The notes beneath the pieces were generated by a model that saw nothing but the letters and a program-made list of their open reading frames with translations, had not been told where the DNA came from and ran no database searches. DNA of 64,000 nucleotides from the NCBI RefSeq assembly GCF_018991925.1, contig NW_024737068.1, positions 6,108,498-6,172,497 of the forward strand. Direction: 5' to 3'. Positions 30,784 to 46,350 of the stretch are shown here, piece by piece; within the stretch, counting starts at the first letter, position 1; the number at the start of each line of letters is the position of its first letter. Origin of the DNA: Homarus americanus (taxonomy: Eukaryota; Arthropoda; Malacostraca; Decapoda; Nephropidae). A program made the translations under genes and the position numbers.

Positions 30784-33700
30784 TTAGTGTAGGCAAGTGA
30801 ATGTTATAGGCATGACACTAAGCTTCTCTACAAACTTGCGGCAAACAATGATGTGGTTGGTAGAGTAGTATAATCCTGAAACAGTCCAACTTTAACTATT
30901 ATTACCCAGAGTTTAATGTCTTTAAGAAAAAAAAAAGATGAATAATATAACTGTCCACACAAGTATTGACCAAAAATATCATGAGTCCACTGAATTAAGG
31001 GCATTGTATTTCTATGATCACTAATTCATTATTCAAAACATTCAGCAGATTTGAAGTCGATTTCTTTGTAAAATAATATAGTCCCTTTCCTTTATAATGC
31101 TATAGATGCAACAAAAATTTACCATACAAAACGTAAATACTCCATCAAAGTAAATAACTATTCAGCGGAAGATGATATTCATGATACGTGATTTTCGTCT
31201 ACTTCAAGCGTTGATATAGACAGAGAATTTAAAGAGAATGTCTCCCTTCCTAATACTTGCTATGTTATGAGAGTGTTGTTAAATAATACCTGGAAGGATA
31301 AGTCGCTGTTGAATACATTTGGGAAAAAAGTACACTCTAATTTTCGAAACATTTATATTATTATTTCTCTCGTTTCTGAATACTTTACCAATCTGTCAAG
31401 CCGGTGACCCATAATAGACGTGGATTACAAAAGGTTATAAATAGTTCAAGTGTGAATTGATTCAAAGCAGATAAGAAGGAAACCAAATGATGAACAATAA
31501 CAAACATATAGATAGAGAAGTGAATGAAAAAATTGAAAAGGGGAAATAAAAGATAACTGAAAGAGAATGAGGAAAGTATATAGAGGAAGAAAACGATTAA
31601 GAAGAGAGGGAAATTATGAAAATGAAGACATATAAGGGGAAAGAGAAAGAGAAAGTTTAACAGAGAAAAAGAGAGTGAGGTGGAGATTAAAGTGATTCAC
31701 CAAATGACCATTCATGACGAATAAGACAATAGAATACGTAAAAAAACCCAAAGAACGTCGACTTATACTCATATACTATTTATCTTTTGTTTCTTCTGTT
31801 TGTTCTCTTTATATATCTCTCTTTTCCACCTCCACCTTAGTGAAACAAACTTCAGATACAATAGTTCCTGAAACATTAACACATTATAACGAAAACTAGC
31901 TCTTGTGATAGTGTTGAGGTGTTGTGGTTGGCTCAGGTTAGGTGAGGCTTTTTCAGATGACTTTTATGTAAATTTCCCTTTAAATTGTCCTGAGCACTTA
32001 TATAGTATTTTTATAACTTTGTATCATATTTCTCTTCGTATAAAATTTAATTAATTTCCTATTCGTCTGTTGACTGACAATATCCAAACAAGAAAACCAC
32101 AAAATACCATCACAGGGCATAGTGGCGTGAGGTCTTTTTTTTCCCCCTCGTCTATGATCTCCAGCAAATATAATCTTGGCAGGTCACAGGGGCTCATCAT
32201 CCAGCAGAGAGGTGCTGAGGAAGCTGTCTGGTCTAATTTCCTCTGAGGAGAAGCTGCCAATAGACGGTGAGAAAAGTCAGAAGAAGAATTTTTTTCTTTA
32301 GTTTAGAGTATGCAAATTTATAGGAAGAGAAAGAGTCGACCTGCAAGAATGTTTTTACTGACATTAAATTATGTTATTTTCTCAGAGTGAAAACTTTTTA
32401 TAGAAGTTAAAAATCACTCAGGGAATTGAAAGCAATTTATAAATCATGGATTATGTAAACATTGCGTTTTAATCTACACAAGAAGACTTGAGCCGTATTA
32501 GATTTAAAGTTACTGTATTATATTTCCTATATCTCGCCCACGCCCATTGAGACATAAGAATTTCAAAAGAGATAAAACAGGAATTCCACTCTTGTATGGC
32601 CAAATTAAGCCCTCAAACTATAATGGTTGCTGGACCAGCCAGTCAGTCTCATAGAATTTTACTGTTATCTCATTACAGTGGTTCCTCTTTTCGCTTCACA
32701 TCCACGAAAGAAAGATGACCCATAAAGGGACAGGGCCGCCCCAGGCTAACTAAATTGTCCCATCTTCGACATTTGAAATAGAAAGATATGTATGCAGTAA
32801 TAACGTTTTTAAAGTTTATTTTGATGCAGCATAGTGTATATAGCATGTATCTTGAGTAAACCTGGGTGGTCGCTTATAACTAGCCCAGAGAATGCTCACG
32901 AACGTCTAAATTAGGACAGGTAAGGGGGGGGGGGCAACACCGGATAACCCAGATACTAATAAAATGAAGATAGATTTATTATCACCTTTGTTCCTTAAAC
33001 CATTTATAGCAGACATTATCCTTCCTGAATCAAAAGCCTTTTCATATTCAATGAACCGTAAACATAATGGTAATTCATATTCACTGTTCTCTCCTACACT
33101 TCCTTCCTCGGCAACTTGTAGATAATTTTCAGCTCTGTTGTTACGTCTGAAATTTGTCTGTTGTTTGTGTTGATAAAATATTAATACAAGGTTAATTGGT
33201 CTTCCCTTTTAAGTCTTCTTTATAGGATGCATGATAACAGTTTCAGAATTATTGCACAATATTACTCATTGCTTCTTTTATCTCCCTATTTATTGTCCTC
33301 CCAGTACTCACCTTTTACTTAGTGTTCTTCCAGTTTTTTCTGAACTTGATTAAAAAAGTTACTCTGTCTGAAAGAGCGTCAGATTTTCTTCAAAGGCATC
33401 TTCAGTTCTTTTTTATTCCTCAGTCATATCCTTACTTGTCTTCTGTGTAAATCAGCTTAAAATTATACGGCTAGTGTGAAGAAAACATGTTTATTATGCT
33501 TATTGGTTTATTTTCCAGTCTATAATATATCCATAATAACTATTACCTTATATACTTGTTTTTTTTGGATCACATCTATCATTTTCTTCACTGAGTTTTA
33601 AGTAAGTTTAAATGTATTAGGATCCCGTTTCACAATTTTAACTTCCCTAATATATTTTCTTACACTTACGTTAGTATTAAGTAACTGAAAATCCTTAATA

Positions 33701-34544
33701 TCTCTGACTGTGTTAAATCTGTCTCTTTAATTTGATTTTGAATTAAGCTAAAGTTATTCCTAAACCTTCAAGATTTATGTTTGTTTCTTGTTAGCCTTCA
33801 TGAATATTTCTTATCTGAAAGAAAAATATATGTATACATTACCCACACAGTAGTCCATTACTGTCGCCGGTACTGAAGTGGGCGAGCACTTTTACTTAAC
33901 TAAGAACAAATTGCACTACCCATTCAGTGATATCTTAAGTAGCTCTCTCATTCCACTTACACCACATTTTTCCACGGATAGATTACCAAGGTTTCCCATC
34001 TTAAAAGTGTATTTTTTTTCTTGTAAGTTCATTAGGTTGTTACAGAACTGTGTGTGTCCTTCATCTAATTAACTTTATGTTTGTATACTAACCACATATA
34101 CATGGCGGTTATACCTGCTGGATCCTTCACCTTGCTCTAGAATATAAGATAATTTTGGATTTAAATATTCCATTGGTAAGTCTTATGAAGAAGGAACCCG
34201 AACGTATCTTGCATGGGTGATGTCTTTGTCCTTAATTGATAAAGATATGATTACTGTTTAGTTTTATTTGTTCCTGAACTTTTTGTTGGAGGCAGTTGAT
34301 ACCCATAATGCCCAATTTCATTCTATAAAGTACATCGAATAGCTTTCAGTGCCTCGCTTCATTTGTTTTGTTTTTTTAACTGTCGGGTGTACCTGATGTA
34401 TCTGTTGATGTCTGAGTCAGTATTTTACCCTCTGCTCTTATGTTCACCTCAGCCAGGGACATGTGCTTTCCCTACAGTATATGTATTCTTCCTGAAAGGG
34501 GAGGAAGTGCCCTGAAACACCATGATCACTGAGATTTTAACTGA
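30784..34544. other. Non-coding stretch
   Basis: 31450-31690 is purine-rich on the plus strand and there is a G11 run near 32924-32934. Short frames (31714-31899 plus, 32051-32260 minus) have no recognisable domain. No transposon ends were identified. Confidence 0.4.
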
Positions 34545-34660
34545 GTACACTTTAGCTGGTTATACTTTAGCTGGGTACACTTTAGCTGGGTATACTTTAG
34601 CTGGGTACACTTTAGCTGGGTACACTTTAGCTGGGAACACTTTAGCTGGGTACACTGGTA
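34545..34660. repeat. 15-bp minisatellite, about 8 copies
   Basis: Unit TACACTTTAGCTGGG, with variants TATACT and GGAACACT. The unit is five codons, so the plus frame reads YTLAG repeated. Flanking codons give no gene context. Confidence 0.9.
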
Positions 34661-34746
34661 TACATTCACAACACAGCTGCTCCTTTCGCAGTCTCACGGC
34701 CTAGTTGTACATCACTGAGAACGAGTGCTTACACTTTACTCCTTTC

Positions 34747-34752
<6 letters not shown>

Positions 34753-34814
<62 letters not shown>
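34753..34814. repeat. (GA)31 microsatellite
   Basis: Perfect GA run, followed about 100 bp later by a (GT) run. Confidence 0.95.
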
Positions 34815-34816
<2 letters not shown>

Positions 34817-34909
34817 TCCATGAAATCACAAAGCTGAAAACTAAATAACATCATGGAATAAATAGCCCATGAAAAAGTCCAATTAATCTCCACGTTTCCC
34901 TTTATGAAG

Positions 34910-34912
<3 letters not shown>

Positions 34913-34967
<55 letters not shown>
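34913..34967. repeat. (GT)27 microsatellite
   Basis: Perfect GT run. The THTHTH minus-strand frame is an artefact. Confidence 0.95.
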
Positions 34968-34970
<3 letters not shown>

Positions 34971-37900
34971 ATAGCACTATATAGACGATAAATTAACACC
35001 ACAGTTTCTCTCGTGCCATTCTACCATTATGTAACAGAAGATGAACAGCCAATCAGAGGCCAGATGGTGGCGTCGTCTGAGCCCATTAGAAGTGTGATTA
35101 AGAGTCATTAAATTACCATTAGCAAAAGAGGAGAGATAATAGTTACATTGTCGGTACAGATAATAGTCACAGGGATGTAAGAGTAGCCGTCACACCTCAA
35201 TAGCGACATTATCGTGAGTTTAATGGAATTCGTGATTAATGGCATGAAATATAGCGGACATTGATCTCGGATTTGACCCCCTATTGGCTAGTCTCTGTGT
35301 AGACGACTGGCCACAAACGTAACTTATTGCTGTTTAACCGAGAGAATAATTCTACAGTTTTTTTTTCTGAGGTTATTGTAGACGTAAGACCACAGCGGGC
35401 CAACCCTAATATTAAATTCCTAACTTTATTTTCAGTTGAGTGATTTTATGGGCTTATATATTTTTTTTTATTGTAATATTTTTTCCTTGTGGGGAAGGAC
35501 AAAAATCCTCTTCCATTGGTGTTCTAGTCCATTGCTTAGCCAGTGAGTTGAAAAGGCTGATGACCAGAAACGTAGCCAGAATTCACTCACAGAGGGACCG
35601 GGAAGGATTTATAAGGAATGAACCCAGTGCAAGATTTTAGGCGTCGGTGTCCAGCAAGCTCTGTCGCTCCCGGAAACTCTGTCTGCACTTTTACGATATT
35701 TTGGACACAAGAATCAGGCTTATGTTTTTTTGTTTTTCGTTTGTTTTTATTATTTTTGTTATAATTTTGTTATTTTGTGTTGCTATTTTCTTGTATTTTG
35801 TTCATGTTGTCTTGTTGTTGTTAGGGGCCGAGTTGTCATGACAGAAACACTTTTATGGCTGCCTATTGTTATGGTAATGATGTGTTTCTTTTTGCTCTCA
35901 CTGACAGAGCTTAGAGGAACGATGGAAATATCTAAATAATATAATGTCGAATACAATGTCACATTTAACTCCAGCAAATGCACCCCTACGTTTTATAGCT
36001 TTCTCTGTTGTTATTAATCTAATGTTAAAACTAAAACTATAAAACAAATATTGTGATGTTAAATATTCTGAGAAACACTTAGGACATATGCTATCTTTTC
36101 AATGTTCATTTTAATTTTTTGTCATTCGATAAGACTTAAAAATATATACCAGCTTGAACCCTTGAGTGAACAATCAACACTTGACTCGTTAAAAGTGGAA
36201 ATCTGGAATAAGGATTTATATAAACTAAACTACAAGTGGCCAAACTCTTAAGAGGTGAGTTCTCGGTGTTCATCCTTGTGTTCATCATCAGTCTTATAGT
36301 TTGTTCGTGTTAGTGGTCAGTGTCTTCGTAAGTAATACTCAGCTCAGGAAACATAACCTACGGGTAAATGATGTTCTCATTAGCATTGGGACGATGCCGG
36401 ATATCCTGGAGAAAGGGAGGGGCGGGGGGAGCTAAAGTTTACTAACATATATAGGAGCTCTTTCCTCAGTACAAAATTTCACCCTAACTATATACAGGTG
36501 GCTAAAAATTATCCTGACACTATTCTTCTTCTTATTATTATTATTCAATTTAATGTATCCATCTCAGTCTCTTCCATCCTTCCCTGGCTCTCCTTCCTGC
36601 TATTTTACCCTTTAGGATTAGTAACATTATCCCATCATCCTCAATTATTTGACCAAAGTATCTTCTTTTTTTATTCTCTAAGTTTCCAGTTTCTACCCCT
36701 TTAATTCACCCAATATTAGTATTCCTTCAATTTATTTTTTATTAATATAGTTCATCCTCGGCATTCACCTGTAGCACCACGTAACGAAGGCCTCTAACTC
36801 CTTTTTGTGTTTGCTTAGAGTGATCACGTTTCTGACCCTTACTGTAGGATATTTTAGTCTTCAGTCAGGGTTAAGGGTGAGAAGGACGATATTAATTGAT
36901 TCGTCCTAAACTTTTTATAACTGGATAAATTGGTCTCTCGTAAGTTATTCCCATCTCTAATTTCTGACAGAAATAAAGACGGATGTGTAACTCTTATTTG
37001 TGCCAACGATGTTATTATCTATTTTAAGTTTGGAGGGGTTAAACATCCGGTACCTTCTCCTTATTTCCCAACACCTTCTAGTATTCCCAAGTTTTACGAT
37101 CACACTTCAACCTCGTCTAGTTCTCCTCCGTGGTGTGAAACTGAACCATTCTAAAGTCATTTCTGAAGGGATCTGAGGGACAAAGGATTTTTGTTTGATA
37201 TAGATGGAAAGTTCATAAAATGGAATCAAAGGTCATAAAAATCATCCGAGAAGTTTCTAATAGCGTTTTCTGCCTTGTGACTGACAATGTCCCCAGAGGA
37301 GGCAGGTCAACCAGATGTCCCAACTCTTGGTCAATAGAATTTTCGACCTTATATACTAAAATAATTCTTCCTTGGAAAGTGAAAGGAACGTGTCATCGTT
37401 TTATTCCAATTACAGAAATTTGAAAGTTTCTAAAGATTTTTTTTTTTTTGGTTGAGGAAAAATATCAGAGAGAGAGAGAGAGAGACGACCTGAATAAATA
37501 TGTCTAAAGGTCGAAGGGTAAAGCGTCGACCTAAGGTGAATCGATGTTTATATTACGCTTTAAAAGTTTTAGATGAAATCCTCGGAAGACCAGAGGTGGG
37601 CGTTTAGAGGAGGTTTTACACCGCTCTCATAGATCTCTGTGATATGTGTTGGCGCATTTCCATAAACAGGGAACTTCAACGCTTCCCTTTGCATTCAGGC
37701 TGAGACGAATTCCTATAACTTTTGTGTTCTTCCTCTCAAAGTCAAGATTGCACAAAGTCTTTTTACGAAGATATCCAGAATACTTGTAGATAACTTCTGA
37801 AAGTTTAAGGAAGGATTTTTTTTATCTCGTTTTCCTCGCCGATTCAATACTCACAGGTCATTCGAAGAGGAAGGCCTGTAGAAGTGAGCAAAACATAAGT

Positions 37901-39394
37901 TACTTGTCAAAGATGACCTTCATGATGCACTGGGAAAATCCAATCAAAATTGTCAACATAAGTTCCTGGAAAATAGGGGTCAGATTTATTCATTTACGCA
38001 AGACAAATAAATAACCCTTTTATGTGTTTCTAAGCAGATAATCTTACTTAATGAAATGAGTGTCAGGCAAGCAATATGAAAATAATTATAAGGTGAACAC
38101 AAGATACACAATTATTTCCGTAACACCTCGGGAGATCCTTTACTCTGCAAATGAACATATCTTTGAAGGTCGTATGGATGAAACATTCCAACTATATGAG
38201 TGTAGGTAGACTCATCAACCTCAGGCTGGGGGGGGTCTTACTCGTCAGAAGAAGATTCACGTAAAGGTAAACAGTTAAGAAAGTGTCGATGATTTTATTG
38301 TAAACATGACTTTTCCCCTCAGACAATGTTGGTCAACTTTATTAACTTCGATGGCATGAACCAACGAAAAAAAGTAAGAATCATCAAAAACTTTTCCCGT
38401 AACGAAAAATATCATAGGTAATTTTTCAGTATATTATTCAGATTTATTGTTTTATCACTTTCGAGTAGACTGTACGAATATATGATGTAAAAGCCACGTT
38501 ACGGATTTATTATTTACAATGAAAACACAGACTCTATCGGTGGCTCTCATCCCTCCAGAGGGATGAACTGGGATGGATGCATTCACTTTACCATGGAACA
38601 AATGGACGTATATTTGCCTATCGTGAAGGACTATCTTAAACTATTCCACAAACTATTCACAAACTTTATGAGTACAGTTTCTAAAACAGATATTGTAACT
38701 ATAAGCAAAAGCTGCTGAAATCTACTGACTTTTTAACTTAATTTTAAAATGCCATCTTGTAGACAATGCAAATTTATCAAGAATCAGTTCCAATCTTCTA
38801 ACGTTTTAAAAGCCTATATCGTATTCTGTTATTGTATACATAATATATTTGAGGGCATTGTAATTTCAAAATATGTCTACCATACACTATCATCTATAAT
38901 CGTGTTCTTAAGTAAACTCATTCAGAATAATTAGCTAGTGATTCCGCCTCATGCACCGTTTATCCATTTTCTTTCCAAGTAGAGACAACTTAAACTATCG
39001 AATTATTTTTTACTTTCAGAACTTCCCTCTTTACAACACGCTATCTAGCCACTATAAAAACTAATGCCTTTTTATAGTTCCAAGAAATAGAATTTGGGAA
39101 ACTTAAAAACTAAACAACTAAAAATAAACAAAAGATAAACAAAAACAACATACAACTTTCTTTGTTCAATTCTAACTATCAAATCACATCTAAATACTGT
39201 ATTGGTAAACACCTTATAATAAACTCAATATCCTTTAATGTTGTCTCTACAGCTAAAGCCTCTCAAATCATATCTTTCCTACATAATGACTGGTTTAAAC
39301 TCATGTGGCCTCCATATATGACCAAAATATATGATAAAAAAAGAATGTTCACTTTTATAGACCAAACAAAATTATTAATTACTTATATCCTTTT
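34968..39394. other. Long non-coding stretch
   Basis: AT-rich. It holds a pyrimidine-rich patch at 36500-36740 and a short GA run at about 37468-37485. No splice-supported exon, RNA gene or element boundary was recognised. Confidence 0.4.
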
Positions 39395-39493
39395 GGTTAA
39401 TTAAGCACCTTACATTACCCAGGTTAATTAAACACCTTACATTACCCAGGTTAATTATACTCCTTACATCACCCAGGTTAATTAAACACCTTC
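39395..39493. repeat. 27-bp tandem repeat, about 3.6 copies
   Basis: Unit begins GGTTAATTAA, followed by a CACCTTACATTACCCA-like part, with few changes between copies. The array stops two bases before the TA duplication of the adjacent MITE. Confidence 0.85.
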
Positions 39494-39496
39494 ATA

Positions 39497-39671
39497 CAGT
39501 AAACCCTCTATTTAAAGAACCACATGAATAAGAAAATCCGCTATATCGAGGGTTTGTTAGAAATGAATCCGCCATCTAACGAACTATATAGAAATGAAAA
39601 TCCGTTATATCAAGGGTTTGTTAGATAATTACATGGGGTTATGAGTCCGTTATGTGGAGGTGGTTTCACTG
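39497..39671. mobile_element. 175-bp pogo/Tigger-like MITE with TA duplication
   Basis: The left end reads CAGTAAACCCTCTATTTAA and the right end, reverse-complemented, reads CAGTGAAACCACCTCCACAT. These are imperfect inverted repeats starting CAGT, flanked by TA at 39495-39496 and 39672-39673. Internally, TCCG(C/T)TATATC(G/A)AGGG followed by TTTGTTAGA occurs twice as a direct subterminal repeat. CAGT ends and a TA target are characteristic of pogo/Tigger elements (Tc1-mariner superfamily). There is no coding capacity, so it depends on a transposase supplied elsewhere. Confidence 0.75.
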
Positions 39672-39754
39672 TACATGCTGAATCTTACGTTCAATCAACA
39701 ACATCTAAAACGTCTAGACTCATGTAAGTTCCATTAATTTCATGACGACTGATT

Positions 39755-40500
39755 TACTGGGAGGAAGACGCGGAAACGGCAAGGGAAGTGAAGAAGAAAT
39801 AGAAGAAAGAAGAGAGGAAGGGGAGGAAATATAAAGAGGGAGATGAAAGATTAATAGTGTGATGGTAGGAGAGAGACAGAGAGAGATAAAGTAGGAAGAT
39901 AAACGAAAGAAGAATAACGAAGTGAAACAGCAAGGTGAAGAAAGAGGCTAAATTGATTGGTTAACAAGAAAATAAAAGAGAGAACAATTTTAAACAGAAT
40001 TAAAAAATTACGAAACACAAAATAAAAGGAACATGACATAGTGAAAAAGAGAAGGAAAGATTAAAATATAAAGAAATATAGAGAATGCAAGGAGATAAGA
40101 CATGAAGGAAGTGAAGAGAAATAACAGATAAAAGAAAGGATTGATATTTACAGTGAAAAGATAGATAAGGATAGAAGACAAAGGAAGGAATATCAGGAGG
40201 AAGGAACATAAAATAAAGCAAGAGAAAAAAAAATAAAAGGAAAAGTTTGGGAGAATTTACAAGGAAAGTTTACGAGAAAAAAAAAGTAATTGAAGGAGTA
40301 AATGATAGGAAGGGGAAGAAGGAGGGAAGAATTGGAGAAAAAAAATGCATGAAGGGAGAAAGAATAGAAAATGACCAATATAGACGGAAGGGGGAAAGGG
40401 GGAAGGAGGAGGAAGGAGCAAAATGGGGTAGAAGGCAAGAGGAAAGGGAAGAAGATCGGAAGAGATATGCAAGAGGGTAAGAAAACCAGGAAATAGAACC
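39755..40500. other. Purine-rich asymmetric block
   Basis: About 750 bp dominated by A and G on the plus strand (GAAGA, GGAAG, AAAGA words), leading into the CAGA array. The Ser/Leu/Phe-rich minus-strand frames are composition artefacts. Confidence 0.7.
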
Positions 40501-40519
40501 TGAAGATAGAGGGGAGAGA

Positions 40520-40766
40520 AACAGACATACAGACAGACAGAAAGCGAGCAGACAGACAGACAGAGAGACAGACAGACAGAAAGCGAGCAGACAGACAGAC
40601 AGAGAGACAGACAGACAGACAGAAAGCGAGACAGACAGACAGACAGAAAGAGAGACAGACAGACAGACAGAAAGCGAGACAGACAGACAGACAGAAAGAG
40701 AGATAGACAGACAAACAGAAAGAGAGACAGATGGACAGACAGATAGATAAACAGACATACATGCAT

Positions 40767-40803
<37 letters not shown>

Positions 40804-40830
40804 GAAAAACAGACAGACAGATAGACAGAC
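40520..40830. repeat. CAGA array with higher-order structure
   Basis: Mostly (CAGA)n, but blocks of AAAGCGAG and GAGAGACAGAC recur roughly every 30-36 bp, giving a higher-order unit. Minus-strand frames read CLSVCLSF-type repeats and appear long only because of this periodicity. Confidence 0.9.
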
Positions 40831-41094
40831 ACAGAAGGTACTAGAACGTTAAGGAAGTCTACATTACAATAAAACTGTAAGATAAAGATGAATTCATATT
40901 GAGATCAGAAAAGAAAAAAAATCAAAGCTTAAATTCATCTATTTTCATTAAGCAGTTTTGTTTTTGAAGTTGCAGAGGAGTCTAGTGGTTATTCGGTGTG
41001 GGAGGAGGGAGGAGGAGAGAGAAGAGGAGGAGGAAGAGGAGGAGGAAGAGTAGGAGGAGGAGACAGTGAAGTTGATGTCAAGAAAACTGGGTAT

Positions 41095-41453
41095 GGAGTG
41101 ATTGTGGGTGTGGAGTGATTGTGGGTGTGGTGTGATTGTGGGTGTGGTGTGATTGTGAGTGTGGTGTGATTGTGGGTGTGGTGTGATTGTGGGTGTAGTG
41201 TGATTGTGGGTGTGGTGTGATTGTGGGTGTGGTGTGATTGTGGGTGTGGTGTGATTGTGGGTGTGGGTGATTGTGGGTGTGGAGTGATTGTGGGTGTGGT
41301 GTGATTGTGAGTGTGGTGTGATTGTGGGTGTGGTGTGATTGTGGGTGTGGTGTGATTGTGGGGTGTGGTGTGATTGTGGGTGTGGTGTGATTGTGGGTGT
41401 GGTGTGATTGTGGGTGTGTGATTGTGGGTGTGGAGTGATTGTGGGTGTGGTGT
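41095..41453. repeat. 17-bp minisatellite, about 21 copies
   Basis: Unit GATTGTGGGTGTGGTGT, with variants GAGTGTGG, GTGTGGAGT and GTGTAGTGT. A few copies are shorter or longer by one to several bases. Since 17 is not a multiple of 3, all three minus frames carry the same 17-residue period (TTPTITPHPQSHHTHNH). This explains three overlapping long frames of 130-175 codons. A purine-rich GGAGGA region (41005-41065) lies just before it. Confidence 0.95.
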
Positions 41454-42432
41454 GAAAAAAGCACAGGACACACACAAGGAAACGATAAATATTATAAAAT
41501 ACAAAGTGGTACAGATCAGAAATGAAAAAAAAAAGTGATGTTGAGACGAATATCAGTAAACCTCAAGTAAACATCCATAGCTGTAGGCGGAGAATGAGAG
41601 ATCTTAACCTCACTCTTACAATGACACTTTCTTCAATATTGCTTGAATGTCGCTGTGAAAAACAAAGAAATTTTTAATATCTGCCATCACAAGGGAATTA
41701 ACTCTAGACAAAATAGAAATACAGTATTTTTTTTTTCAATTGGCTGCGTTTGCCACACAGGTTGGAGGAAGTTTCTGGTAATTCGTCTGTCAGTTAGTCA
41801 GTTAGTTTGTCAGTCAGTCAATCAATCCGCCAGGGAAATATTGTAACTACAGCCAGTACGTGAGCCGCATACTGATTGTCCAGTGTTTGATGTCACCGTC
41901 ACTCAGTTATTGTGTGGTTTATTTTTTGACGCAGGAAATCGGAATTACATACATATATAAGAGTGATAAACTTCAGTGTCTGTGATATGAAAGCATTTGT
42001 TTATCTTATTTACTGTCAGCATTATACACATATGAAAATGCCTGTCATCTGCTATGTTGGAAAAGTAGCACGAACAGTACAATTTGATTTATTTTCAGAT
42101 AAACACCGGCTGAACCTAGTCTAAACATAATGATAGTTTTGGTTAGGTTAACTTACCAGTGGTTCTGTTGGCTAACTAAAATCGGCCCCCACAAAATTCA
42201 TAAGAAGTCATAGAATCTCTTTTCAAATAATTTAACCATTAGTGATTGCTTCCAGACACGACACTGGAAGTTGTATCTTACTTAGGTCTAATTTTATGGT
42301 ATTATCAAGACTTCAAGATATACCAAAGTTTTAATTCCCAATATTCAAGGAGTTTCTCACCCATGAAATTGGCATTTGGCTTCGTCTGGACAGGTGAGAG
42401 CTGGCAAGCGGAGAAGTAAGGATTGATGGGTT
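41454..42432. other. Non-coding stretch
   Basis: AT-rich with short CAGT/TCAGTTAGT repeats near 41785-41825. No exon or element boundary recognised. Confidence 0.4.
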
Positions 42433-42567
42433 GGGAAATTAGGGAAACTCACCCCCCACCCCCACCCCCTTTCATCATCTTGAGGGGAAATTAGGGAAAT
42501 CCATCCACTTTCATCTTCTCTGGGGGGAAATTAGGGAAACCCATCTCCTTTCATCTTCTCTGAGGGT
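42433..42567. repeat. 40-52-bp tandem repeat, 3 copies
   Basis: Each copy starts GGGAAATTAGGGAAA and ends with a CTTTCATC(A/T)TCT-type segment. The first copy has an extra C-rich insert. Confidence 0.8.
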
Positions 42568-42957
42568 AAGACAATCTTGACTCCTCTCACTGAATTTTTG
42601 CCAGTGAAGCCACACACACGTGAAAATTTAACAAAAGTATGAATCTTAAGGTTTACACCAGAAAGGCCTTGGGTGACGTTAAAGGATTCTTTTTTTTTTC
42701 CTTAGAGGTATGTGTGGAAGATGGAAGTCGTACTACATTAATACCAGTGTATTCTTAAGTTCTATGTTTAATTAAGATCTACATGACCTATTCCAGCCAT
42801 GAAATTAATGTGACAATTCTAGTATGTTTTGACATAATGTGTAATCTACCGTGATTTAACATTGAGAATTATATAATATAATCAAGATTTCTTAAAACCC
42901 TAGTTTATAAATGGAAGTTTATGACAAGGAAACGAAGACCGCGTTAGTATAACCTGT

Positions 42958-43058
<101 letters not shown>

Positions 43059-43090
43059 TGATAACCACAAGGAAAGAAGAAAACACGAAG

Positions 43091-43130
43091 TTCCCAAGCG
43101 CTTTCGTGTAATTCACATCTTCAGGGGTGA
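43091..43130 (-). ncRNA. Hammerhead-ribozyme-like motif
   Basis: Read on the minus strand: CACCC, then CTGAAGA (core CUGANGA), a short stem GTG-AATTA-CAC preceded by an unpaired T, GAAA (core), a minimal helix III GC/GC, then T-T and GGGAAC. GGG can pair with CCC as helix I. The order and core bases match a type I hammerhead with very short helix III, a form described for Penelope-like elements. The weak points are a three-base helix II with a bulge and a UU cleavage site. Self-cleavage is not shown. Confidence 0.45.
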
Positions 43131-43262
43131 GTACAGACTAGAGAGAGTAATACAAATCAAGGTGTATATATACAGAGGAGGGTGAGACCAGGTCCACAAT
43201 GGTCAGGTATTAGGTAATGACCCTACTAATCTTTAAATAGCACACAACGGTTGGTGGTCAGG

Positions 43263-46350
<3,088 letters not shown>

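Noticed and set aside
40193..40832. Long Cys/Leu/Ser-rich minus-strand proteins of up to 191 codons
   Set aside because: They come from the CAGA array and the purine-rich block. Several overlapping frames are equally open, which is a composition effect.
40948..41504. Three overlapping His/Thr/Pro-rich minus-strand proteins
   Set aside because: All three are permutations of the same 17-bp minisatellite.
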